Shown piece after piece: positions 1-5,459 of a stretch of 5,459 bases of DNA (the stretch's first letter is position 1; every line of letters begins with the position of its first letter). The stretch comes from an uncultured Bacteroidales bacterium (GTDB lineage: Bacteria; Bacteroidota; Bacteroidia; Bacteroidales; JAUNSR01): contig CAMTOW010000178.1 in assembly GCA_947074245.1 (NCBI GenBank), positions 1-5,459 on the forward strand, given 5' to 3'. The position numbers and the translations under genes were made by a program. Below the pieces are notes generated by a model that saw only the letters and a program-made list of their open reading frames with translations, ran no database searches and was not told where the DNA came from.

Positions 1-49
1 ATCTACACTAATCTTAACACTCTTTCCCTACACGACGCTCTTCCGATCT
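1..49 (+). other. Illumina P5/i5 sequencing adapter (contamination)
   Basis: This is synthetic library adapter, not genomic DNA. Positions 1-8 (ATCTACAC) are the end of the P5 flow-cell sequence. Positions 9-16 (TAATCTTA) sit where the 8-base i5 index belongs and match the index I know as TruSeq HT D506. Positions 17-49 are the TruSeq read-1 primer site, ending in the familiar CGCTCTTCCGATCT. Genomic insert starts at 50. Read on the minus strand, the adapter yields the well-known contaminant peptide IGRASCRERV. Any open frame running through it is an artefact, and the contig end here is a technical end rather than a replicon end. Confidence 0.98.
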
Positions 50-71
50 CGATTGTGTTAAATAAATGCCG

Positions 72-158
72 AAACAAAAAAATCCGTACCAATTGGGACA
101 AATACATACGATTAACGTAAAGAAACAGAGTTTCGTATTTGTTCCAATCGGCACGGAT
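72..158 (-). terminator. Intrinsic terminator after wecB
   Basis: Two 24-base arms, 82-105 and 135-158, are inverted copies with 21 of 24 Watson-Crick pairs and a 29-base loop. In minus-strand RNA two of the three remaining positions (88/152 and 91/149) become G-U wobbles and only 97/143 is a mismatch, so the fold is better on the minus strand than on the plus strand. The 3' arm runs directly into a T-tract on the minus strand (six T from 81 to 76, then G, then TTT). The hairpin begins 25 bases after the wecB stop, as expected for the end of the polysaccharide operon. The stem is longer and less GC-rich than a textbook terminator. Confidence 0.75.
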
Positions 159-183
159 GGTTAAATATTTGTTAAACAAAGGG

Positions 184-1335
184 TCAATCCAATGCATTCA
201 AAATGCGTTCGCACGCTTTTCCGTCGCCATAGGGGTTGACAGCATTGCTCATTCGAGCATAAAAATCGGTATCGGTAAGCAATCGGGAGACGTCTGCGAC
301 GATGCGTTCGTAGTCGGTTCCGACCAAACGAACCGTTCCGGCTTCGAGGGCTTCGGGGCGTTCGGTGGTATCACGCATGACCAAAACCGGCTTGCCAAGC
401 CCCGGAGCTTCTTCCTGAATACCGCCGCTATCGGTAAGAATCACCGAGGAGCGTTCCATCATATACACGAAGCCCAGGTATTCGAGCGGCTCGATGAAAA
501 ACAGGTTTTCCATCGGGTGGGTATCGGATCCAAACACTTCGCGGATCGGGCGACGCACATTGGGATTGAGGTGCATCGGATAGACGAAATCGGTATCGGG
601 AAAACGTTCGGCAAGCGTCTTAACCGCACGACAAATGTTGAGGAATCCATCCCCGAAATTTTCGCGACGATGACCCGTGATCAATACCAAACGACGCCCG
701 GACAAACGTGCCGGATCGTAACCCGCCGCGACGAGTGTCTGTTCGATTTCCCGACGTACCCCGGCATCGGAGGCAATCTTATCCACCACGATGTGGAGCG
801 CGTCGATAACCGTATTGCCCGTCACGAATATTTTAGCCGGATCGACGCCTTCGCTAATCAGGTTGTCTCGACTCAGGGTCGTAGGCGCAAAATCGTAGGT
901 GGCGATACGTCCCGTAATCTGGCGATTCATCTCTTCGGGCCATGGGCTGTAAATATCGTACGTACGGAGACCCGCTTCGACATGACCGACGGGAACACGA
1001 ACGTAATAGGCAGCCAAAGCCGCCGCCACGCTCGTAGTCGTATCGCCATGCACCAACACCAAATCGGGGGTGAAAGCCGACAGGACATCACGTAACCCCA
1101 ACAGCACCGCCGACGTCACATCGAACAGATCCTGACCGGGTTTCATAATATCGAGGTCGAAATCGGGCGTAATCTCAAACAGACCAAGCACCTGATCGAG
1201 CATCTGACGATGTTGACCGGTAACACAGACTTTGACAGTGAACCTGTCCGGACAAGCCGCAAACGCCTTTACAAGCGGCGCCATTTTGATCGCTTCGGGA
1301 CGAGTCCCGAAGACCAATAATATCTTCTTAGCCAT
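184..1335 (-). CDS. wecB: UDP-N-acetylglucosamine 2-epimerase (non-hydrolysing)
   Basis: The 383-residue protein has the length and layout of the WecB/MnaA family (GT-B fold), a cytoplasmic enzyme that interconverts UDP-GlcNAc and UDP-ManNAc to supply ManNAc-type sugars for surface polysaccharide. Visible motifs are FGTRPEAIK at residues 9-17, HGDTTT at 96-101, VEAGLRT at 119-125, PEEMNRQ at 133-139, GHRREN at 221-226 and TDSGGIQEE at 301-309. By family comparison with E. coli WecB (Asp95, Glu117, Glu131, His213), the catalytic set is present as Asp98, Glu120, Glu134 and His222. The ATG start gives the standard N-terminus (MAKKILLVFGTRPE), and only 6 bases separate it from the upstream stop, so the two genes are probably co-transcribed and translationally coupled. 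There is no strong Shine-Dalgarno site, which is usual in Bacteroidota. It is the last gene before the terminator. Its DNA is GC-rich, like the two genes upstream. The enzyme call is firm; which polysaccharide it feeds is unknown. Confidence 0.96.
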   Translation of the reverse strand: MAKKILLVFGTRPEAIKMAPLVKAFAACPDRFTVKVCVTGQHRQMLDQVLGLFEITPDFDLDIMKPGQDLFDVTSAVLLGLRDVLSAFTPDLVLVHGDTTTSVAAALAAYYVRVPVGHVEAGLRTYDIYSPWPEEMNRQITGRIATYDFAPTTLSRDNLISEGVDPAKIFVTGNTVIDALHIVVDKIASDAGVRREIEQTLVAAGYDPARLSGRRLVLITGHRRENFGDGFLNICRAVKTLAERFPDTDFVYPMHLNPNVRRPIREVFGSDTHPMENLFFIEPLEYLGFVYMMERSSVILTDSGGIQEEAPGLGKPVLVMRDTTERPEALEAGTVRLVGTDYERIVADVSRLLTDTDFYARMSNAVNPYGDGKACERILNALD

Positions 1336-1341
1336 ACATCT

Positions 1342-2559
1342 TTATTTTATGATTTGGTTGAAAACATCGCAAAGCATCCGCTGACGCAGGTCGTCGCCCG
1401 TATCGCGCGGAGTGAAGCGTCGGTCGATGACGCGCTGAAATTCGGAAAGTGAAAACCGATCCAACGGAATCACATACCGATCGTCGCCATATACATAATC
1501 GCACATCCCGACCGCTTTGTCGGAATATGATAAAAATATGGCAGGAGTCCCCACCGTGATGGCATTGACACAACAATGCATCCGCGCGGAGATGATAAAA
1601 TCGAGCTTGGAAATCGCATCGCCCAATGCGAGAAATCCGGGATCGGAGTCGATCAGCCGCACGCGGGAGTGATCGGTAAGCGTCTCATAAACACGGCGCA
1701 GATAGCGAGCATCATCATCGTTCACATCCTTGCTATATACATGAGGAAGCAACCAGACTTCGGCACCATACTCGCGCGTAAGACGGTCGATCTCCGCCGC
1801 ATCATGCGCCACCCGATCGTCGTTTCCGAAGTAACGTCCGGAAAGGGGACTGAGGTTGATTCCGATCCGAGCTCCCTGAAGCGTATCGGGAAACTGACGC
1901 AAGGGACGATTGTCTCGTATATAAAACGCCGGATCGGGCAAAAAGCGGACGTTATCGACGATACCAAGAGATTTCAGGTAATCAGCAGAACAGCGTTCGC
2001 GCACCACAATGGCATCTGTCTCCTTCAACTTCTCTTTAAAAAAGCGCTCGGCACGAGGATTCTTATCAAACGGACCGACCGAACAGCCCCATAAAAGATA
2101 CGGGATACCATGGCGTCGACAATAATCTCCCAGCATCGGAAGATGGCCCGTATAATCGCCATTGGCAAACAGGGTGTACATATCTCCCCCGATGGAAAAC
2201 ACATAATCGTATCGGCGAAACATCTCCATATCGCGAAACTGACAATAGTCGTATCGAACCCCGACCAATGAGAGCGCTTTCGCCCAGAACTTGCGGGGAC
2301 AGTAACGGGATTTGAGACGAATCGGCAGAATCTCCACATCGCAGCCACGCAACCGTCGGCGGTCGGTATCGGCATCGACAGAGGCATAAACCAGACTCGC
2401 TTCGGGGTAGCAGGAACGGATCTGACGAACCGTCCCACGGATGATCGCTTCGCATCCGTAATTATAGGTACCGAATATGCCTACCAAGAGGATTTTCAGC
2501 CCCTTCCCTTTCTCAACACTCTTTTTATCTTCTCTTTCATTCCAATGGTTTGCAGACAT
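1342..2559 (-). CDS. Polysaccharide pyruvyl transferase family protein
   Basis: The 405-residue protein belongs to the polysaccharide pyruvyl transferase (CsaB/WcaK-like) family, which in characterised members moves pyruvate from phosphoenolpyruvate to a sugar as a ketal. Visible family features are an N-terminal strand and loop LKILLVGIFGTYNYGCEA (residues 21-38), SIGGDMYT (122-129), WGCSVGPF (157-164), VVRERC (185-190), LPDPAF (207-212), LPHVY (271-275) and SARMHC (324-329) followed by a GTPAIFLSYSDKAVG-type segment. No signal peptide or membrane segment is evident, so a cytoplasmic site is expected. The ATG at 2559 overlaps the upstream gene by 64 bases and has no clear Shine-Dalgarno site. 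Residues 1-20 are polar and look unlike the conserved domain, so the true start could lie further in, but there is no in-frame ATG or GTG between. Activity on pyruvate is inferred from the family: many members have no assigned substrate. Confidence 0.9.
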   Translation of the reverse strand: MSANHWNEREDKKSVEKGKGLKILLVGIFGTYNYGCEAIIRGTVRQIRSCYPEASLVYASVDADTDRRRLRGCDVEILPIRLKSRYCPRKFWAKALSLVGVRYDYCQFRDMEMFRRYDYVFSIGGDMYTLFANGDYTGHLPMLGDYCRRHGIPYLLWGCSVGPFDKNPRAERFFKEKLKETDAIVVRERCSADYLKSLGIVDNVRFLPDPAFYIRDNRPLRQFPDTLQGARIGINLSPLSGRYFGNDDRVAHDAAEIDRLTREYGAEVWLLPHVYSKDVNDDDARYLRRVYETLTDHSRVRLIDSDPGFLALGDAISKLDFIISARMHCCVNAITVGTPAIFLSYSDKAVGMCDYVYGDDRYVIPLDRFSLSEFQRVIDRRFTPRDTGDDLRQRMLCDVFNQIIK

Positions 2560-3692
2560 ATTCCGATATAACGTTTTAGTATGACGACAGTTTTATCCCG
2601 GGTGAGTTTCTTTATGACGGAAACCACATCGGAATCCCTGCCGACCGATTTAAAAAAAAGGTCTCTCCGCGGCGCCGGGGCGGAAGAAACGTAAAGCGAG
2701 GGGTTGAGCCGACGGATCGGCTCCAGGGGCGTATCGAGCGTATCGGCTCCGGCACGGATAAGCCCTAACGCGGGTGAAGCGGCATCCTTAATGAATACGA
2801 GCGAAACACCCCGATCGTCATCAAAGTCGGGAGCGACGCGAGAGATTCCCCAATAATCGGCAATCTTGACATCACTGCCCGAAGTGAATCCTTTGGCGGG
2901 ACAATCCGCACACGAAGGGCGTAAATAAAGGTGGTTCAGAAAGCCACGCATATAGGGATCTTCCCGATGCGAGACCAGGGAAACGACATCGCCCGCAGCA
3001 AAACGGACCGAATAATCTCTCCAACCGGGATTTTTCTGACGAAACGACACCGCGGTAAGCGGCGCGCCCAACTTACGGGCAACCGAATCGCGATAGAGAC
3101 GCCATATTTGGGGCGAAGGAACGCCGTGGCAGATAAAATCGACCGTCGTAAGCCCAGAATAAGGTTTTCGAAGAAACCGACGCAACCCGGCAACCTGACA
3201 AGGAGTGCCGGAGAACAATACCGGACGGCCCTCTTTCAGAAACTGCCTCACCCGCAAAAAACTATCACCGATGTAACTCTGGACGTATTTCGAGCTCCGA
3301 AACGAAGCCACGCCATCGAGCGTAGTCGCATAGTCGTGAACCACATTGAAGCCGTCGTCGAAGCGGGCTCCGAATACCACTCCACCCTTCGCAATCGTAT
3401 CGGCGGCAAGCAGCGTAAAAACTCCTCCCGACGTGCTTTCTTCACGAACCAAACCGTTACGACTCTTCGCCGCCAAACAGATCCGGGGATCGGATGAGTC
3501 GGGGTTCGGATGGATTACGGGACATACTTTCTCGCACAAATCACACCGTATACAAACCGACAAATCGATGTGGGGATATCGGAATCCTTCGGAATCCTCC
3601 CGCATCGTCAAGCAGTTTTTCGGGCAGATCTGAGCACAGGCATCGCAGCCGACACAATCTTCGTTTCGTTTGAGGAGCTTAGAATCTTTGAT
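2496..3692 (-). CDS. 4Fe-4S ferredoxin / F420 hydrogenase-dehydrogenase beta subunit (FrhB-like) protein, 5' end missing
   Basis: The frame is open for 398 codons from 3692. A TTG at 3611 could serve as a start but lies inside the first cluster domain and would lose it. Counting from the first in-frame codon, a first ferredoxin motif has Cys13, 16, 19 and 23 (CVGCDACAQICP) and a second has Cys47, 50, 53 and 57 (CIRCDLCEKVCP), so two [4Fe-4S] clusters are predicted. The FrhB-type domains follow, with TSGGVF (about 87-92), GTPCQ (163-167), FICHGVPSP (about 187-195) and a late CADC (262-265). Known relatives bind flavin and iron-sulfur clusters. Homologues beside pyruvyl transferases in surface-polysaccharide loci have no firmly assigned reaction, so a redox step on a glycan or nucleotide sugar is only inferred. 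Just upstream, in frame, are TAA (3695-3693) and TAG, with no ATG, GTG or TTG before the first cysteines: the natural start is absent, probably cut off at the composition junction. The stop overlaps the next gene by 64 bases. Confidence 0.86.
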   Translation of the reverse strand: MKDSKLLKRNEDCVGCDACAQICPKNCLTMREDSEGFRYPHIDLSVCIRCDLCEKVCPVIHPNPDSSDPRICLAAKSRNGLVREESTSGGVFTLLAADTIAKGGVVFGARFDDGFNVVHDYATTLDGVASFRSSKYVQSYIGDSFLRVRQFLKEGRPVLFSGTPCQVAGLRRFLRKPYSGLTTVDFICHGVPSPQIWRLYRDSVARKLGAPLTAVSFRQKNPGWRDYSVRFAAGDVVSLVSHREDPYMRGFLNHLYLRPSCADCPAKGFTSGSDVKIADYWGISRVAPDFDDDRGVSLVFIKDAASPALGLIRAGADTLDTPLEPIRRLNPSLYVSSAPAPRRDLFFKSVGRDSDVVSVIKKLTRDKTVVILKRYIGICLQTIGMKEKIKRVLRKGRG

Positions 3693-3705
3693 TTATATAA
3701 ACTAT
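3690..3705. other. Probable junction of two unrelated segments (chimera or recombination point)
   Basis: GC content drops abruptly from roughly half to about 30% across this point, and codon choice changes with it: GC-ending codons on the left, A/T-ending on the right. On the left the iron-sulfur gene is in frame up to 3692 but has no start codon. On the right an efflux operon stops after its ATPase, with a ribosome binding site leading into no gene. The break is placed between the orphan Shine-Dalgarno site and the first open codon; the exact base cannot be fixed from the sequence. An assembly chimera is favoured, with horizontal transfer or deletion as the alternative. Confidence 0.65.
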
Positions 3706-3712
3706 ATAAATC
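3690..3712. repeat. AT-rich perfect palindrome at the composition junction
   Basis: GATTTATATA at 3690-3699 and TATATAAATC at 3703-3712 are exact inverted copies with a 3-base spacer (AAC). The element starts at the 3' edge of the Shine-Dalgarno-like AAGGAG and ends at the first open codon of the iron-sulfur gene. It is almost all A and T, so a 10-bp match could arise by chance in such DNA. It is not followed by a convincing T-tract, so it is a weak terminator candidate. It might be an operator, or simply a by-product of how the two segments were joined. Confidence 0.6.
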
Positions 3713-3717
3713 TCCTT
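3712..3717 (-). promoter_or_regulatory. Orphan Shine-Dalgarno site without a start codon
   Basis: On the minus strand AAGGAG lies 11 bases past the ATPase stop, exactly where the next gene of an efflux operon should be initiated. The next 22 bases (3711-3690) contain no ATG, GTG or TTG. The simplest reading is that it belonged to the ABC permease gene whose coding sequence is missing here. Confidence 0.55.
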
Positions 3718-3727
3718 ATTAAAAAGA

Positions 3728-4402
3728 CTACATCTTCACTTCAGTAACTACCTGTCCGTCAAAAAGATTAATTATTCTTGAAGCATAACCTGCATCATGT
3801 TGAGAGTGTGTTACCATAACTATTGTGGTACCTTCTTTATTTAATTCACTTAAAAGGTTCATAACCTCTTTACCATTTTTTGAATCCAAATTTCCTGTAG
3901 GCTCATCTGCTAAAATAAGTTTAGGATTAGCAATTACTGCTCTGGCAATAGCTACACGTTGCTGCTGCCCTCCGGATAATTGTTGTGGGAAATGTTTATT
4001 TCTGTGAGAGATAGCCATTCTTTCCATAACCTGTTTTACTTTTTGTTTCCTTTCTGATGAAGAAACTCCCATATATAAAAGAGGTAATTCAATATTCTCT
4101 TCAACATTTAGTTCATCTATTAGATTAAAACTTTGAAAAACGAATCCTATTAATCCTTTTCTAATTTGGGTTCTATCTTTCTCTGTAAATTTTGTAACAT
4201 CTATATCATTGAGAAAATATTTTCCGTCTGTAGGATTATCGAGAAGTCCTAAAATATTCAAAAGTGTTGATTTACCACATCCTGAAGGCCCCATTATAGC
4301 TGTAAACTCACCCTCTTTAATCTCAATGTTAATATCATTAAGTGCAAGAGTTTCAACTTCGTCTGTTCTAAATTTTTTTTGAAGGTTAATTGTCTTAATC
4401 AT
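3728..4402 (-). CDS. ABC transporter ATP-binding protein, MacB/LolD type
   Basis: The 224-residue protein is a complete stand-alone ABC ATPase of the kind that drives FtsX/MacB-like permeases in efflux or lipoprotein and peptide export; it acts on the inner face of the cytoplasmic membrane. All nucleotide-binding motifs are intact: Walker A GPSGCGKST (38-46), Q-loop Gln90, signature LSGGQ (142-146), Walker B LILADE (162-167) with the catalytic Glu167, D-loop GNLDS (170-174) and switch His199. Its length is typical of LolD/MacB-type ATPases. The ATG at 4402 gives the usual N-terminus (MIKTINLQKKF); there is no strong Shine-Dalgarno site. A 60-base AT-rich gap separates it from the upstream adaptor gene, consistent with one operon of adaptor, ATPase and permease. 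The expected permease does not follow; GC-rich DNA of different character begins instead. The substrate cannot be told from the ATPase. Confidence 0.96.
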   Translation of the reverse strand: MIKTINLQKKFRTDEVETLALNDINIEIKEGEFTAIMGPSGCGKSTLLNILGLLDNPTDGKYFLNDIDVTKFTEKDRTQIRKGLIGFVFQSFNLIDELNVEENIELPLLYMGVSSSERKQKVKQVMERMAISHRNKHFPQQLSGGQQQRVAIARAVIANPKLILADEPTGNLDSKNGKEVMNLLSELNKEGTTIVMVTHSQHDAGYASRIINLFDGQVVTEVKM

Positions 4403-4462
4403 AGCTTTTATTTTATTGTTTAATATTATTAATTAAATTTATAATGTTTGATATATTTTTAT

Positions 4463-5459
4463 CTAAAAAATCAATTCTTCTGCATCTCCAAAATTCTCAT
4501 AACCTGTAATCACGACTTGATCACCCGGTGAAATTCCTTCCAAAATCTCATAATCAATAGGATTTTGACGTCCAATCTTTATTGGAACTTTCACAGCTTT
4601 TTTGCCGTTATCAATTATTTTATATATCCATTTACCTGATGTATATTGATAAAAGTTTCCTCTTTTGATAATATCAGCTTCCTCAGGCTGACCTAATTCT
4701 ATCTGTATTCTGAAACTTTTACCTATTCTAACATTTTCAGGTATCTCATTAATAAAAACCAATTCTATTGTAAATTGACGATCCTTAATTTCAGAAATAA
4801 CACGTGATATGTTTAATGGAAATTCTTTATCCTGATATTTTATTACAGCAGGTAAACCATTAGATATCTTATCGATATAATACTCATTTATTGATGTTCT
4901 TATTTTATATTTATCAAGAACTTTAATCTCGGCAATTGCTGAACCCGACGAAATGGACTGTCCCGGAGTTGCATTAAGCATACTTAATTGACCTGAAATA
5001 GGAGCTGTAATTACAAGATATTTAAGTCTCTCTCTTACTCTTGTTCTTTTCTTATTTTCCCTATCCATATCAGTCTTTAAAAGATCATTTTTAATAATTG
5101 CTGTAATTGAATCTTTTTTAAGACTTTCAAGTTGAAGCTTAGTTTTTTCTAATTTTAAGTTATACTCTTCCTCTGCAACTTCAAGCTGAGCTTTGCTTTT
5201 TATACCCATTTTATACTCTTCTCTATCCAGATGTATGCTTTTTTCAAGTCTATTAAGCTCATATTTTGATTGTAGAACATCTTGTTTAAGTGCAATATTC
5301 TTTTGCTCCATATTTATTTTTTGCTCATTAAAAGAATATATGCTTTTGGAATATTCAGCTTCCTCATCATCTATAATACGCAGAAGATCAGAATTCTCCA
5401 GAATCAAGATTGTATCTCCTTTCTCAACAAAAGTTCCCTCTTCTATAATAATTTCAGAC
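4463..5459 (-). CDS. HlyD/MacA-like periplasmic adaptor of an ABC efflux pump, N-terminus outside window
   Basis: The frame is open to the window edge, giving at least 331 residues; the first whole codon is at 5458. The TTG at 5407 should not be used as a start, because the 17 codons before it encode the first half of the biotinyl/lipoyl-like domain (EIIIEEGTFVEKGDTIL). In order come that half-domain (1-22), a long charged helical hairpin rich in Glu, Lys, Leu and Gln (about 30-148, likely coiled coil), the second lipoyl half (ITAPISG at 150-156, then TPGQSISSGSAIAEI at 164-178), a beta-barrel region (about 180-260) and a C-terminal membrane-proximal domain with GDQVVITGYENFGDAEEL. This is the build of membrane-fusion proteins that bridge an inner-membrane transporter to an outer-membrane channel. 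The missing N-terminus should hold the membrane anchor. The ATPase gene follows after 60 bases, so the two very probably belong to one tripartite pump. The cargo is unknown. Confidence 0.9.
   Translation of the reverse strand, partial: SEIIIEEGTFVEKGDTILILENSDLLRIIDDEEAEYSKSIYSFNEQKINMEQKNIALKQDVLQSKYELNRLEKSIHLDREEYKMGIKSKAQLEVAEEEYNLKLEKTKLQLESLKKDSITAIIKNDLLKTDMDRENKKRTRVRERLKYLVITAPISGQLSMLNATPGQSISSGSAIAEIKVLDKYKIRTSINEYYIDKISNGLPAVIKYQDKEFPLNISRVISEIKDRQFTIELVFINEIPENVRIGKSFRIQIELGQPEEADIIKRGNFYQYTSGKWIYKIIDNGKKAVKVPIKIGRQNPIDYEILEGISPGDQVVITGYENFGDAEELIF

Noticed and set aside
3..197. Minus-strand 64-codon frame across the left end
   Set aside because: It runs through the terminator hairpin and into the adapter; its C-terminal third is adapter translation, and nothing else supports a gene.
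264..606. Recurrent ATCGGTATCGG-like words
   Set aside because: They fall at different places in the wecB frame as Asp-Thr-Asp and Pro-Asp type codons, without regular spacing, so codon bias explains them better than a repeat array.
139..1095. Long plus-strand frame of 318 codons opposite wecB
   Set aside because: It is antisense to a gene with all catalytic motifs. Its His/Arg/Gly-rich translation is typical of a shadow frame in GC-rich coding DNA.
1576..2094. Plus-strand frame opposite the pyruvyl transferase gene
   Set aside because: Low-complexity basic translation, no recognisable domain, and wholly inside a conserved gene on the other strand.
2931..3497. Plus-strand frame opposite the iron-sulfur gene
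   Set aside because: Antisense shadow without motifs; the minus frame carries the cluster and FrhB motifs.
4403..4462. Possible terminator or promoter between adaptor and ATPase genes
   Set aside because: The 60 bases are almost all A/T, with no stable stem and no convincing -33/-7 type promoter; an ordinary intra-operon gap is the simpler reading.
5407..5407. TTG as the start of the adaptor gene
   Set aside because: The frame stays open upstream to the window edge and encodes the conserved first half of the lipoyl-like domain, so this TTG is an internal leucine.

Overview
The window looks like a piece of a short-read (metagenomic or draft-genome) contig from Bacteroidota-like bacteria. The first 49 bases are not biological: they are an Illumina TruSeq-type P5/i5 adapter, with index TAATCTTA, left on the contig end. 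All real genes lie on the minus strand, so transcription runs from high to low coordinates. The phylum is inferred from protein style, weak Shine-Dalgarno sites and gene content; no marker gene is present.

Two parts differ sharply in composition. Positions about 50 to 3690 are moderately GC-rich (four sampled 60-base lines gave 45-63% GC). They carry the end of a surface-polysaccharide operon. Its genes, in transcription order, are a ferredoxin/FrhB-type iron-sulfur flavoprotein-like protein whose start codon is missing, a polysaccharide pyruvyl transferase family protein, and a UDP-GlcNAc 2-epimerase (wecB). The last is followed by a long-stem intrinsic terminator. The three genes are tightly packed (64-base overlap, then a 6-base gap). 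They would together make and decorate an exopolysaccharide, capsule or O-antigen: the epimerase supplies UDP-ManNAc, the pyruvyl transferase-like enzyme modifies sugar units, and the iron-sulfur protein has an unknown redox role that is often seen next to such transferases.

Positions about 3690 to 5459 are AT-rich (three sampled lines gave 28-32% GC). They carry part of an ABC efflux operon: a membrane-fusion/HlyD-like periplasmic adaptor, cut at its N-terminus by the window end, and a complete MacB/LolD-type ATPase. The FtsX-like permease expected next is absent. After the ATPase come a good Shine-Dalgarno sequence with no start codon and then, within about 30 bases, the GC-rich iron-sulfur gene, which also lacks its start.

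A loss of both gene starts at one point, with a GC shift exactly there and an untrimmed adapter on the contig, is best explained by a chimeric assembly joining two genomes near 3690-3705. A real recombination or transfer junction is the less likely alternative. A 10-bp-arm AT palindrome sits exactly at that junction. No new biological system is convincingly shown. The points most worth checking are the junction, the hidden N-terminal ferredoxin cluster missed by a naive start call, and the iron-sulfur/pyruvyl-transferase pair.
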